Assembly (NCBI GenBank): GCA_003222195.1
Contig: QHVB01000030.1
Span: forward strand, 206,170-270,169
Source: Gemmatimonadota bacterium
Lineage (GTDB): Bacteria; Gemmatimonadota; Gemmatimonadetes; Gemmatimonadales; GWC2-71-9
Length of the DNA stretch: 64,000 nucleotides
Direction of reading: 5' to 3'
The stretch's first letter is position 1; each line of letters starts with the position of its first letter. A program made the position numbers and the translations under genes. Shown here one piece after another: positions 52,728-60,928 of the stretch. The notes beneath the pieces are model-generated. The model was given only the letters and a program-made list of their open reading frames with translations, was not told the DNA's origin and did not search any database.

Positions 52728-52753
52728 GGTCTTCTATATTTCAACTATCCATC

Positions 52754-53449
52754 TTGAGAATCAATCTTGTGCTTTGCTTGATCCTCGCGGCCTGCCGTGC
52801 CGAGGGGCATCCCGGGATCGCGCGGGCATGGCCGGAGCTGGGCACGACGATGTCGGTGGCCGCTTGGGGCGCGGACAGCGACCGCGTCCTCCGTGCCCTG
52901 GAAGCGGCGCACGATTCCGTCGATCGGATTGATTCGCTGTTGCAACGCCCTATGTCCATTCCCCCCATCGATTCCCTGCGTCGCGCGGTTCGGCAACGCA
53001 CCGGCGTCGCTGTTCCGATCGACAGTATCGCGTATGGGTACGCCCTCGATCGCGCGGCCATGGCTGTCGCGAACGCGGTGGACAGCGCGCTGCTGGACGT
53101 GGGCGGGCAGTACTACTGGCTGGGCCGGCCGACCCACCGCGCCGTCGGGATTCCCGATCCGGACAACACCCTGCGGACGTTGGGCGTCGTGGACCTCCAG
53201 GGCGGATCGCTGCGAACGGCGTCGCGACGGAATGCCCCCCCCGGCAGCGCGCGTTCGGTCACCGTGCTCGCCCCCAATGCCCTTTCGGCGAACGCGTGGG
53301 CCGCGGCCTTGCTCGCGCTGGCAGGCGGCTGCGATCGAGCGCTCGCGGTCGCGCCGGAGATGGGTGTCGTCTGTGCTGATTCGGCGAGCGTGCGCTGGAC
53401 TACCGGGCTCCAGAATCGCGTTTCGCTTCCAGCTGTGCGCGCGCCTTGA
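52754..53449 (+). CDS. Short, divergent ApbE-family lipoprotein
   Basis: A 231-residue protein starting with TTG: MRINLVLCLILAAC gives a lipobox LAAC. The core resembles ApbE flavin transferases, which attach FMN to target proteins: LGTTMSVAAWG, GYALDRAAMAVANAV followed by DSALLDVGGQYYWLG, and SVTVLAPNALSANAWAAALLALAG. It is about 100 residues shorter than usual, and the HIxDPxTG segment that carries part of the active site is missing or unrecognisable between ASRRN and VTVLAP. It may therefore be inactive or altered in function. TATATT at 52735-52740 lies 13 bases upstream. The 3' end overlaps the converging gene by 50 bases. Confidence 0.7.
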   Translation: MRINLVLCLILAACRAEGHPGIARAWPELGTTMSVAAWGADSDRVLRALEAAHDSVDRIDSLLQRPMSIPPIDSLRRAVRQRTGVAVPIDSIAYGYALDRAAMAVANAVDSALLDVGGQYYWLGRPTHRAVGIPDPDNTLRTLGVVDLQGGSLRTASRRNAPPGSARSVTVLAPNALSANAWAAALLALAGGCDRALAVAPEMGVVCADSASVRWTTGLQNRVSLPAVRAP

Positions 53450-54044
53450 CGCGCGCGCGCTCCTGATCGAGGAGCCGGATCGATCGGCTCCAGGCATCGC
53501 TCGAGAGCCCCTGGTAGCTCACGGTCAGCTCTTCGCGGACGCTGATACCCGGCTCGAACAGATAGATCGCGGCTGCCTGCTGGCGGGCGTTCAACTGGAA
53601 CGAGCTCCACGTCGGCGAGAGCGGGACGATGCCGATGGGACGAAACAGTCGCCCGCGACTCGTGATGTTCACTTCTTCCGGGTTGAATCGCGCCTCCGGC
53701 ACGATGCCGAGAAATGTGACCATCACGAGCGTGGGATGCTCCGTCCCGCCGCGTTGCGCGGCCTCCGCGATTTCGGCGGCACGGCTCGAGAGGAGCTGGT
53801 GGAGTGAGCGGTAGGTGTCGGGGGCGAGCAGCCGGATCATCTGCTCCTCGAGAGGCAGCAGCTGAATCCCGATTGTGCCGGTACTGAGCGGCACGACGAT
53901 GTCGTCGCGGCGCAGCGTTCCGTAACCAGGCGGGATCGTATCCTGGGCGGTTAGGCGGTTGGGCGGCTGGGCGGTTAGAAGGCTCAGCAACGCGGCAGTT
54001 CTAACCGCCCAACCGCCAAACCGCCCAACCGACGTTTTGATCAT
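53400..54044 (-). CDS. Secreted protein of unknown function whose signal peptide is encoded by a repeat palindrome
   Basis: A 214-residue protein. The ATG at 54044 overlaps the engB stop as ATGA, so the two are coupled. Residues 1-34 (MIKTSVGRFGGWAVRTAALL, then SLLTAQPPNRLTAQ) are encoded almost entirely by the octad palindrome at 53946-54031, yet read as a usable signal peptide with a cleavage site at LTA/Q. The duplicated LTAQ suggests that the element inserted into an older signal sequence. The mature part has a beta-rich region (VMVTFLGIVPEARFNPEEVN, FRPIGIVPLSPTWSSFQLNA) and a C-terminal Arg/Ala helix. I do not recognise the family. Confidence 0.7.
   Translation of the reverse strand: MIKTSVGRFGGWAVRTAALLSLLTAQPPNRLTAQDTIPPGYGTLRRDDIVVPLSTGTIGIQLLPLEEQMIRLLAPDTYRSLHQLLSSRAAEIAEAAQRGGTEHPTLVMVTFLGIVPEARFNPEEVNITSRGRLFRPIGIVPLSPTWSSFQLNARQQAAAIYLFEPGISVREELTVSYQGLSSDAWSRSIRLLDQERARVKARAQLEAKRDSGAR
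53946..54031. repeat. Palindrome of 8-base GGCGGTTR units inside a gene start
   Basis: The left arm holds octads GGCGGTTA, GGCGGTTG, GGCGGCTG, GGCGGTTA plus GAA (53946-53980). The right arm (53999-54031) is the near-exact complement, with a loop of 18 bases. The unit length is 8 here rather than 7. It lies within codons 5-33 of the minus-strand secreted protein gene. Confidence 0.85.
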
Positions 54045-54610
54045 GCCACCCCGCTCACCAGGCCATCGATCGCTTCTTTCAGCTCCGCAATTCCGTCGCC
54101 AGTTTTGGCGCTCGTCACAATCACCTGATCTTCAGGAAGTCCCAGCTCCTCGCGGAGCTCCCGTTCGCGCGCGCCCCGCTGCGCCGTTGAAAGCTTGTCG
54201 CCTTTCGTCAGGGCGGCCAGCACGTGCGTTTCGCCTTCAACCAGGACGTCCTGCATGGCCCGATCGTCAACGGACGGGGGATGGCGAATGTCCAGCAGCC
54301 AGACCACGCCGGCCAAGTGCTCCCGTCGCAGTGCGTGCGTGAGCAAGCCACGGAAGGCCCTGCGCTCCGCCTTCCCCGCGCGAGCGTATCCGTACCCCGG
54401 GAGGTCGAGATAGTAGTGCGAGCCGTCGGTGAGAAAGACGTTCAGCAACCGCGTCTTCCCGGGCGTGGCGGAGGTCTTCGCAAGGCGTTGCCCGACCAGC
54501 GCGTTGAGCAGCGACGACTTCCCGACGTTGGAGCGGCCGATGAACGCCACCTCGGGAAGCGGTGGATCGAGGGCCACGTCGGCCCGCGGAAACGAGCCGA
54601 CGAATCTCAG
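54041..54610 (-). CDS. engB: Ribosome biogenesis GTPase EngB/YsxC; probable CTG start
   Basis: A 189-residue GTPase needed for 50S subunit assembly. G motifs: GRSNVGKSSLLNAL (G1), TPGKTR (G2), DLPGYGYA (G3), TKGDK (G4), TSAKTGDG (G5). The usual N-terminus of about 20-25 residues before G1 is present as [20 protein letters not shown], but it can only begin at the CTG at 54610. That codon overlaps the glycosyltransferase stop as CTGA. The first conventional start in this part, GTG at 54577, would leave just nine residues before G1; starts further upstream would read through the glycosyltransferase gene. Confidence 0.93.
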   Translation of the reverse strand: MRFVGSFPRADVALDPPLPEVAFIGRSNVGKSSLLNALVGQRLAKTSATPGKTRLLNVFLTDGSHYYLDLPGYGYARAGKAERRAFRGLLTHALRREHLAGVVWLLDIRHPPSVDDRAMQDVLVEGETHVLAALTKGDKLSTAQRGARERELREELGLPEDQVIVTSAKTGDGIAELKEAIDGLVSGVA

Positions 54611-55740
54611 GGCGCGCGACCGAGGACGTTCAAGTAGAAGCGCTCCACGTTGCGCGCGTACGACCTGACGTCGAACAGGACGCGCGCGCGTTGTGCCGCC
54701 GCGCCGCGCATGCGGGCGAGGCGTGCAGGATCGCTGGCAAGCTCGACCACGGCGCGGGCCAGCTCCGCGGGCGCGCGCTCCGGCACGAGGATGCCGGTCT
54801 CGGGCGTCAATGCCTCGCGGTTTCCATGAATGTTGGTCGCGATCGGCACCGCGCCGCAGGCCATCGCCTCGTGGAGCACGCGCGACATGCCCTCGGTGTC
54901 CTGATGGGAGCCGCTCATCAGGAGGTCCGTCGCCTGCATCCAACGCTCGATATGCTGTTGTTGCGGCAGAACCCGGATGTCTGAAGTCACCCCGCTCGCG
55001 ACCGCTCGGCGAGTGATCTCTGCGAGGATCTCCGGTGGTTCGGGACTACCGATGACCAGCAGGAAGGGCATGCGGTCGTTCGGAAGGTCGCGACGCAGCA
55101 GGCCCAGGCTGTCCACGATGTCGAGCACTCCCTTACCGCGTTTGATCTGGCCGACGAACAGAAGGATGAAGCGGTCTTCAGGCAGCTCCAGTGCCCTCCG
55201 CGCGGCGCGGCGATCGCCACCGGCTGGTGGCGTGAACCGCCGCAGATCCGATCCCGTGTGGATCACCGCGTACTTGCCGCGCCGGCGGGCCCGGCGTGAG
55301 AAGCGGCGACCCGCGTCGTTGGAGTCGCCGATCATCCCGTCGGCCAATCGCTCGAGCAGCGGGTCGAGGCTGTAGTGCGCCGTCTGCCAGATAAACCAGA
55401 CCATTTTGGTCCGCGTGCCGAGCTTCGCGAGGCCCGAGGTGAGCGCGTCGCGCGAGGCATCGGGGGCGATGATGTCGACGCGGCGCTCGAGGAGCACGCG
55501 GCGGATGGTGCGGGACGAACGCCACAGTGGGATGAGGGTGCGCGGCTTGATGTGAAACAGGGGGATGTGGACGACGGGGCAGTGCAGCGCGAGGAGGTGG
55601 TCGGTCAGCTCTCCGGGCCCCGGACAAATCGCGAGCGGCTCTACGACTTGTCGGTCGAGGTGTTCGATGAGCAGCGCCATGCTGCGTTGCCCACCCATCC
55701 GCATGTGCGACTGGTGACTGACGAACGCTACCCGGATCAG
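54607..55740 (-). CDS. GT4-type glycosyltransferase; probable CTG start
   Basis: A 377-residue GT-B glycosyltransferase. The N-terminal domain begins [20 protein letters not shown], the typical substrate-side loop. The C-terminal domain has [52 protein letters not shown] and [20 protein letters not shown] with the conserved E-x7-E-like donor site. The donor sugar and acceptor are unknown. The codon before IRVAF is CTG at 55740, overlapping the clpX stop as CTGA; upstream of it the frame runs inside clpX. It is thus sandwiched between clpX and engB with CTGA overlaps on both sides. Confidence 0.85.
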   Translation of the reverse strand: MIRVAFVSHQSHMRMGGQRSMALLIEHLDRQVVEPLAICPGPGELTDHLLALHCPVVHIPLFHIKPRTLIPLWRSSRTIRRVLLERRVDIIAPDASRDALTSGLAKLGTRTKMVWFIWQTAHYSLDPLLERLADGMIGDSNDAGRRFSRRARRRGKYAVIHTGSDLRRFTPPAGGDRRAARRALELPEDRFILLFVGQIKRGKGVLDIVDSLGLLRRDLPNDRMPFLLVIGSPEPPEILAEITRRAVASGVTSDIRVLPQQQHIERWMQATDLLMSGSHQDTEGMSRVLHEAMACGAVPIATNIHGNREALTPETGILVPERAPAELARAVVELASDPARLARMRGAAAQRARVLFDVRSYARNVERFYLNVLGRAP

Positions 55741-56987
55741 GCTTCTTTCTTCTGGCGGGGACGCTCGGTCACGAGGAGCGGCGCGCGGCCGGACGTGACG
55801 CATTCGGCGGTGATCGCCACCTCGCGCACGTCATCGCGGCTCGGCAGCTCGAACATGATCTCGGTCATCATCTCTTCGAGGATGGCGCGCAATCCTCTGG
55901 CGCCGGTGCCGCGCTTCATCGCCTTCGCCGCTATCGCCTTGAGCGCATCCTTCTCGAGCGTCAGGCGCACGTCCTCGAGGTCGAACAGTTTCTGGTACTG
56001 CTTGGCGAGCGCGTTCTTCGGCTCGGTCAGGATCCGGATCAACGCGTCTTCGTCGAGCGCGTCGAGCGGCACGGTGACCGGCAGGCGGCCGACCAGCTCG
56101 GGGATGAGGCCGTAGCGGAGCAGATCGTCGGGCTCGACGTCGACGAACGGGTTTTTCTTCAGCTTGGCGGCGACGCCTTCGGCAACCTCTTCCTTCGTAA
56201 AGCCGATCTGGCGCCGGCCGGTGCGGGATTCGATGATCTTCTCGAGCCCGTCGAACGCGCCGCCGCAGACGAAGAGGATGTCCTTGGTATTGACCTGGAT
56301 GTATTCCTGCTGCGGATGCTTGCGGCCGCCCTGCGGCGGCACACTCGCGACCGTGCCTTCCAGAATCTTGAGCAGCGCCTGCTGCACACCTTCGCCCGAG
56401 ACGTCACGCGTGATGCTGGGGTTCTCTGACTTGCGCGCGATCTTGTCGATCTCGTCGATATAGACGATGCCCCGCTCGGCCTCGGAGACGTTGAAGTCGG
56501 CGGCTTGCAGCAGGCGCACCAGGATGTTTTCGACGTCCTCACCGACGTAGCCGGCTTCGGTCAGCGTGGTGGCGTCGGCGATTGTGAACGGCACGTCGAG
56601 AATCCGCGCCAGCGTCTGCGCCAGCAGCGTCTTCCCGACTCCCGTCGGGCCGATCAGGAGGATGTTGCTCTTGTCGAGCTCGACTTCGTTGTCGCGGCCC
56701 GAGTGGGAGTTGATGCGCTTGTAGTGGTTGTAGACGGCAACGGCGAGAGTCTTCTTGGCGCGGTCCTGCCCGATCACGTACTGGTCTAAGACGTCCTTTA
56801 TCTCCGCGGGCGTGGGGACCTGCGTGATGGCTTCCGCGACTTCGCGCTCCTCGTCCTCGGCCAGGATCTCATTGCAGAGCGCGATGCACTCATTGCAGAT
56901 GTAGACCGACGGGCCGGAGATGAACTTCCGGACCGAGTCCTTGGATTTGCCGCAAAATGAGCAGCGGAGATGCTTGTCGTGCGACAT
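55737..56987 (-). CDS. clpX: ATP-dependent protease ATP-binding subunit ClpX
   Basis: A 416-residue AAA+ unfoldase that feeds substrates to ClpP. The N-terminal zinc-binding domain has [11 protein letters not shown] and ICNECIALC. Walker A is [12 protein letters not shown], Walker [11 protein letters not shown], the pore loop GYVGED, the ClpP-binding loop IGF, and sensor 2 [13 protein letters not shown]. Length and organisation are standard. It follows clpP by 39 bases; a CATACT hexamer stands 8 bases before the ATG, so it may have its own promoter within the cluster. Confidence 0.98.
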   Translation of the reverse strand: MSHDKHLRCSFCGKSKDSVRKFISGPSVYICNECIALCNEILAEDEEREVAEAITQVPTPAEIKDVLDQYVIGQDRAKKTLAVAVYNHYKRINSHSGRDNEVELDKSNILLIGPTGVGKTLLAQTLARILDVPFTIADATTLTEAGYVGEDVENILVRLLQAADFNVSEAERGIVYIDEIDKIARKSENPSITRDVSGEGVQQALLKILEGTVASVPPQGGRKHPQQEYIQVNTKDILFVCGGAFDGLEKIIESRTGRRQIGFTKEEVAEGVAAKLKKNPFVDVEPDDLLRYGLIPELVGRLPVTVPLDALDEDALIRILTEPKNALAKQYQKLFDLEDVRLTLEKDALKAIAAKAMKRGTGARGLRAILEEMMTEIMFELPSRDDVREVAITAECVTSGRAPLLVTERPRQKKEA

Positions 56988-57026
56988 CGTTCCCCTAGTA
57001 TGGGAAAGGCGCCCGAGCGGCGCAAG

Positions 57027-57662
57027 TCATGACTTTTTCGCTTTCCCGTCTTCCTTGATTTCCTCGAAGTTCGAAATGACGTGATCGATCAATCCGTACT
57101 CTTTCGCCTCTTCCGCCGACATGAAGCGATCACGGTCCATGTCCTTCTCGATGCTCTCCACTGTCTTGCCAGTGTGCTTGGCGTAGAGCTCGTTGAGCTT
57201 GCGGCGCAGGAAGAGGATCTCTTTCGCCTGAATCTCGATGTCCGCCGCGGTGCCCTGGGTGCCGCCCGAGGGCTGGTGCATCATGATCCGCGCGTGCGGC
57301 AGCGCCGAGCGCTTCCCCTTGCGGCCGGCGGCGAGCAGGAACGATCCCATCGAGGCCGCCATTCCCATACAAATCGTGTTCACGGGCGCACGCAGGAACT
57401 GCATCGTGTCGTAAATCGCCATGCCCGAGGACACGATGCCGCCCGGGGAGTTGACATAGAGGTAGATGTCGCGCTCCGGATTGTCGGCGTCCAGGAACAG
57501 GAGCTGCGCGATGATGATGTTGGCGACATCGTCGCCGATGGAGCTGCCGAGGAAGACGATGCGATCCATCAGCAGCCGGCTGAAGATGTCATAGGTGCGC
57601 TCGCCACGGCTCGAGCGCTCGATGATATAGGGCGGATAGATGTGGCTTTCGCTCTTCGTCAC
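57027..57662 (-). CDS. clpP: ATP-dependent Clp protease proteolytic subunit
   Basis: A 211-residue serine peptidase forming the 14-mer degradation chamber. The catalytic Ser lies in [14 protein letters not shown], the His in [11 protein letters not shown], and the Asp in [19 protein letters not shown]. The mature N-terminus [23 protein letters not shown] is typical. The GTG start at 57662 overlaps the tig stop as GTGA, so translation is coupled to trigger factor. Complete, with no unusual features. Confidence 0.98.
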   Translation of the reverse strand: MTKSESHIYPPYIIERSSRGERTYDIFSRLLMDRIVFLGSSIGDDVANIIIAQLLFLDADNPERDIYLYVNSPGGIVSSGMAIYDTMQFLRAPVNTICMGMAASMGSFLLAAGRKGKRSALPHARIMMHQPSGGTQGTAADIEIQAKEILFLRRKLNELYAKHTGKTVESIEKDMDRDRFMSAEEAKEYGLIDHVISNFEEIKEDGKAKKS

Positions 57663-58906
57663 GCTTGCTCCACGGTGGACTGCGACAGGAGATGGGTGAA
57701 CACCTTCTCCTCGGTGATGCTCCGCGCGACATCGCGGAGCCGTTTGGCTTTCTCCAGCGACGCATACAGCTCCGCCGCCTTCATCCCACGCCGCTCGGCG
57801 AGCTCCTGGATCCTCTGGTCGAGCTCCGCCTCGGTGGCGCGCAATTTCTGCGACTCGACGACATGATCGAGCACCAGATCGCGCCGCACCTGCGCTTCGG
57901 CGACGGTCCGGAACTCCTCGGCGAACTTCTCCCAGCGCTCCTCGGGAATCTCGTATGCCTGAGCGTACATCCCCAGCACGCGCTCGACCAGCGGCCGAGG
58001 GGCGACGACGTTGTTCGCCTGCACGATCTGCTCGACCAGCTCGGCCCGCACGCGGGCATCGGCTTCCCGCTCCGCCTCCTTCTTGAGATCCTCGGCGATC
58101 GCGGTGCGCAAAGCCTCCAACGACTCGAAGTCGCCCATTTCCCGGGCGAACGCGTCATCCAGCGCCGGCAGCTCCTGACGCTTGACCTCGCGGAGCGTGA
58201 GCTGGATGTCGCGCGTCTGCCCCCGCTTGGCTTCCTCGGCGAAGTCGTCAGGGAAGCGGACCGTCGCGTCCACCGATTCGCCCGGCGTGAGGCTCAGGAT
58301 GCGCTCTTCGACGTCGGGGATCGCGCGGCCCTCGCCCAGCACGAATTGGTAGGGCTGCGGATCCTTGACCTCGCCGTTCTCACGGGTCGCGATCAGCACG
58401 TCCACGAGATCCTTGAGCTTCGGCTTTTCACCGGAGACCGGCGTCCAGGGCGCGCGCTGCTCCCGCATCGCGTTGAGCTGGGCGTCCACCTGTGCGGCAG
58501 TGACCGCCGCCACCTTCCGCGTCAGCCGGAAATTGCCGAGCCGCTCGAGCTTGAGCTCTGGCTTCAGCTCGACATGAAACTCGAATGTGACGGGCGCGCC
58601 GTCTTCCCATTTCAGATTGTGAATGTGCGGGTCGGCGATCGGCTTGAGCTCTTCCTGCTTCTGCGCGACGCGCCAGCTCTCCTGTACCAGCTCGCGCAGG
58701 GTCTCCTGCCGGATGTCATCGGCAAATTTCTTGCGCACGACGGCGGCAGGCACCTTGCCTTGCCGGAAGCCCGGCAAACGGGCCCGTTGCTGATAGACTT
58801 TCGTTGCGCGCTCCTCGGCCGCCTTCACGCTGTCCGGCGGAATCGTCACTTCCAGCGACGCTTCGCCGGGCTCGGCGCGAGTCTTCTTGACGAGAATCTC
58901 TTGCAT
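57659..58906 (-). CDS. tig: Trigger factor (ribosome-associated chaperone/PPIase)
   Basis: A 415-residue ribosome-bound chaperone. The N-terminal ribosome-binding domain contains [21 protein letters not shown], with the FRxGKxP signature. The PPIase domain of about 150-240 is diverged but has [21 protein letters not shown]. The long C-terminal arms are charged helices. ATG at 58906; TAGATT (complement of 58916-58921) lies 9 bases upstream with no ribosome site, suggesting a leaderless start. First protein gene of tig-clpP-clpX-GT-engB. Confidence 0.97.
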   Translation of the reverse strand: MQEILVKKTRAEPGEASLEVTIPPDSVKAAEERATKVYQQRARLPGFRQGKVPAAVVRKKFADDIRQETLRELVQESWRVAQKQEELKPIADPHIHNLKWEDGAPVTFEFHVELKPELKLERLGNFRLTRKVAAVTAAQVDAQLNAMREQRAPWTPVSGEKPKLKDLVDVLIATRENGEVKDPQPYQFVLGEGRAIPDVEERILSLTPGESVDATVRFPDDFAEEAKRGQTRDIQLTLREVKRQELPALDDAFAREMGDFESLEALRTAIAEDLKKEAEREADARVRAELVEQIVQANNVVAPRPLVERVLGMYAQAYEIPEERWEKFAEEFRTVAEAQVRRDLVLDHVVESQKLRATEAELDQRIQELAERRGMKAAELYASLEKAKRLRDVARSITEEKVFTHLLSQSTVEQA

Positions 58907-58915
58907 GTGGGGAAT

Positions 58916-58921
58916 AATCTA
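58916..58921 (-). promoter_or_regulatory. Candidate -10 box TAGATT for tig (leaderless type)
   Basis: On the minus strand TAGATT ends 9 bases before the tig ATG. The same hexamer stands 8 bases before the outer membrane protein gene at 45510. No good -35 element is seen. Confidence 0.45.
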
Positions 58922-58936
58922 ACCCGAGAAGGAAGT

Positions 58937-58998
58937 GGAGGACGGTGGAGGTTGGTGGAGGATCTGAACGGGTCGGTCCTTCACAACCTCCACCGACC
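58937..58998. repeat. Imperfect palindrome of GGTGGAG-type units between tRNA-Leu and tig
   Basis: The left part has GGTGGAGGTTGGTGGAGG and the right part CAACCTCCACCGACC, pairing over about 14 positions with a loop of roughly 30 bases. It lies between the 3' end of the tRNA and the tig start, so it may end the tRNA transcript. It is less regular than the other palindromes. Confidence 0.6.
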
Positions 58999-59036
58999 TT
59001 GACCAACATCCATAGCCTCCGCCGCTAGGCGGCCAG

Positions 59037-59118
59037 TGCGACCGGAGGGACTCGAACCCCCACGGGTTGCCCCACCAGCTCCTAAGGCTGGCGCGTCTGC
59101 CAATTCCGCCACGGTCGC
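59037..59118 (-). tRNA. tRNA-Leu, anticodon UAG
   Basis: An 82-base class II tRNA. Acceptor arms GCGACCG/CGGTCGC pair fully. The D arm contains AATTGGCAGAC. The anticodon stem is CCAGC/GCTGG with loop CTTAGGA, giving anticodon TAG (reads CUA and probably CUN). A variable arm GGG-CAA-CCC and the T arm with GGTTCGAGTCC follow. The discriminator base is A and CCA is not encoded. TACATT upstream on the minus strand (complement of 59134-59139) is a possible -10 box. Confidence 0.96.
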
Positions 59119-59186
59119 GAGCTTTATGCGAAATGTATCTTTCCCGGGTCCTGTTGTCGTCCCTGTCCAGCTTCTGGAGCCACCTC

Positions 59187-59891
59187 ATGTTCCGCATGCG
59201 CGTTTGTTCCACCGTTCTCGCGGTCGCCCTCGGTGCCACCGTCTTCACCCGTCCGGCGGCCGCGCAGGCGTCACGGGACAGGGACAAGATCTGCAGCCTG
59301 GTTCAGAACCGCACGCTCCCCGTGGGAACGTGGGCAACCTACAACTGGACCGGTGGCCGGACCAACGGCAGCACCCTGCGGATGGCGGTCGTCGGCAAGG
59401 AAACGCAGGAGGGCACGACGTATTACTGGTACGAAGTTTCGCTCGGCGATCCCAAGCGGCCCAGGGACAAGATGATCATGCAGATGTTGGTGCCGGGGCT
59501 GGGGACCGGAAGCGTGCGGAGCATGGTGATGAAGAGCGGGGGCCAACCTGCGATGAAGATGCCTGCGCAAATGATCCGGATGGTCAACTCCTCGCCCGGG
59601 ATGAACATGGCGGCCGATCTCGCGCGCCAGTGTCCGGCGATGGAGGTCGTAGGGTGGGAGCGCGTCACGGTTCCCGGGGGTGAGTTCCGCGCCCTGCACA
59701 TGCGGAATCCAGGGTCGCAGATGGTGTCCGAGGTCTGGGTGCAGCCGGAAATGCAATTCTCGATGGTGAAAGCGGTCCTGAAAGACGGTGCCGTGATGGA
59801 ACTGACGGGTCAGGGAACCGACGCCAAATCATCCATTACCGAGACACCGCAGGAGATGCCCGGTCTTCCCGGCGGGCGGCCGCCGCGCTAA
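59187..59891 (+). CDS. Secreted protein of unknown function
   Basis: A 234-residue protein with signal peptide MFRMRVCSTVLAVALGATVF and cleavage near AAAQ/A. The start ATG 59187 is fixed by GGAG at 59176-59179 and by the signal sequence; earlier in-frame ATGs lie in or near the tRNA. The mature part contains LPVGTWATYNWTGGRTNGST, a Met-rich middle (MQMLVPG, MVMKSGGQPAMKMPAQMIRM) and SEVWVQPEMQFSMVKAVLKDGAVMEL. The shape, a secreted beta-sheet domain with a conserved W-V-P end, recalls lipoprotein-carrier-like folds, but I recognise no family. TATCTT at 59136-59141 may be its -10 box, with a leader of about 40 bases. Confidence 0.75.
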   Translation: MFRMRVCSTVLAVALGATVFTRPAAAQASRDRDKICSLVQNRTLPVGTWATYNWTGGRTNGSTLRMAVVGKETQEGTTYYWYEVSLGDPKRPRDKMIMQMLVPGLGTGSVRSMVMKSGGQPAMKMPAQMIRMVNSSPGMNMAADLARQCPAMEVVGWERVTVPGGEFRALHMRNPGSQMVSEVWVQPEMQFSMVKAVLKDGAVMELTGQGTDAKSSITETPQEMPGLPGGRPPR

Positions 59892-59906
59892 AAGATCACG
59901 CGCGCG

Positions 59907-59935
59907 TTGACGGGTTGCGGAGCCGTGTCTAGTTT
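59907..59935 (+). promoter_or_regulatory. Promoter of the cox operon (TTGACG-17-TAGTTT)
   Basis: TTGACG at 59907-59912 and TAGTTT at 59930-59935 with a 17-base spacer. The GTG start of coxB is only 6 bases after the -10 box, so the mRNA should begin at or next to the start codon. It is the best -35/-10 pair in the window. Confidence 0.6.
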
Positions 59936-59941
59936 CACGCC

Positions 59942-60928
59942 GTGCCGCTGGCCCTGTTTGTCGTTCTGCTCCTCCTCACCGCTTGCGGCGGCGCGCACCT
60001 TCCCCAATCGACGCTCACGCCAGCGTCCGATTTCAGCGCCGACCTCTTCGGGCTTTTCAAAACCGTCTTTTGGTGGGCCGTCGCCGTCTTCATCGTCGTC
60101 GAAGCGCTGCTCCTGATCGCGCTCGCGCGCTTTCGCGCGCGTCCCGGCGCGGCCGCGCCCAAACCGGTGCACGGCCATACCGTGCTCGAGATCGGCTGGA
60201 CGCTCGCGCCCGCGCTGATTCTGGTGTTTATCGCCGTGCCCACGATGCGCACGATTTTCGCGACCGCGGGTCACGCCCCGGAAGGGGCCCTGCGGGTGGA
60301 AGTCATCGGGCACCAGTGGTGGTGGGAGTATCGCTACCCGACGCTGAACATCAGCGCCTCCAACGAGCTGCACATCCCGGTGCAGACGCCAATTCAGCTC
60401 GAAATGACGTCAGCCGACGTCATTCACAGCTTCTGGGTTCCGCGGCTCGGCGGCAAGCGCGATCTCATTCAGGGCCGCACCAATCGCATCGCCTGGCGCG
60501 TCGATTCGACGGGCGAGTACTGGGGCCAATGCGCTGAGTTCTGTGGCGCTTCGCACGCGAACATGCGGCTGCGCGTCGTGGTGCAGTCGGACTCCGTGTT
60601 CCAGCGCTGGGTCGACCAGCAACGCACCGCCCCCGCGACGCCCGCCAAGGGGTCGGCCGCCGAGGCGGGCCAGCAGGTGTACCGGCGCAGCCCGTGCATC
60701 GCCTGTCACACGATTGCAGGGCTCTCGCAGGGCAAGGTCGGGCCTGATCTGAGTCACCTCGGGAGCCGGGCGACAATCGCGGGCGCGTTGTTCCCGAACA
60801 CCACGGAGATGCTCCGCCGCTGGATCATGAATGCTCCCGCGCTCAAGCCGGGCGCGCTGATGACCCCGCAGAATCTGTCGCCGCAGGACCTGGACGCGGT
60901 TGTAGCCTATCTGCAGAGCCTGAAATGA
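59942..60928 (+). CDS. coxB: Cytochrome c oxidase subunit II with fused cytochrome c (caa3 type)
   Basis: A 328-residue lipoprotein-type subunit: MPLALFVVLLLLTACGG carries a lipobox. Two membrane helices (about 35-60, 80-100) precede the cupredoxin domain with the CuA ligands His (VIHSFWVP), C-x3-C in GQCAEFCGASHANM and Met. The C-terminal domain (about 235-325) binds haem c through CIACH and a distal Met (ALMTPQNLS). Electrons flow from cytochrome c through haem c and CuA to subunit I. GTG start with a leaderless promoter. Confidence 0.96.
   Translation: MPLALFVVLLLLTACGGAHLPQSTLTPASDFSADLFGLFKTVFWWAVAVFIVVEALLLIALARFRARPGAAAPKPVHGHTVLEIGWTLAPALILVFIAVPTMRTIFATAGHAPEGALRVEVIGHQWWWEYRYPTLNISASNELHIPVQTPIQLEMTSADVIHSFWVPRLGGKRDLIQGRTNRIAWRVDSTGEYWGQCAEFCGASHANMRLRVVVQSDSVFQRWVDQQRTAPATPAKGSAAEAGQQVYRRSPCIACHTIAGLSQGKVGPDLSHLGSRATIAGALFPNTTEMLRRWIMNAPALKPGALMTPQNLSPQDLDAVVAYLQSLK

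Noticed and set aside
50979..52757. 592-codon open frame on the plus strand
   Set aside because: Antisense to the hybrid histidine kinase, which has a full set of kinase motifs; the translated shadow is Arg/His/Glu-rich with no motif.
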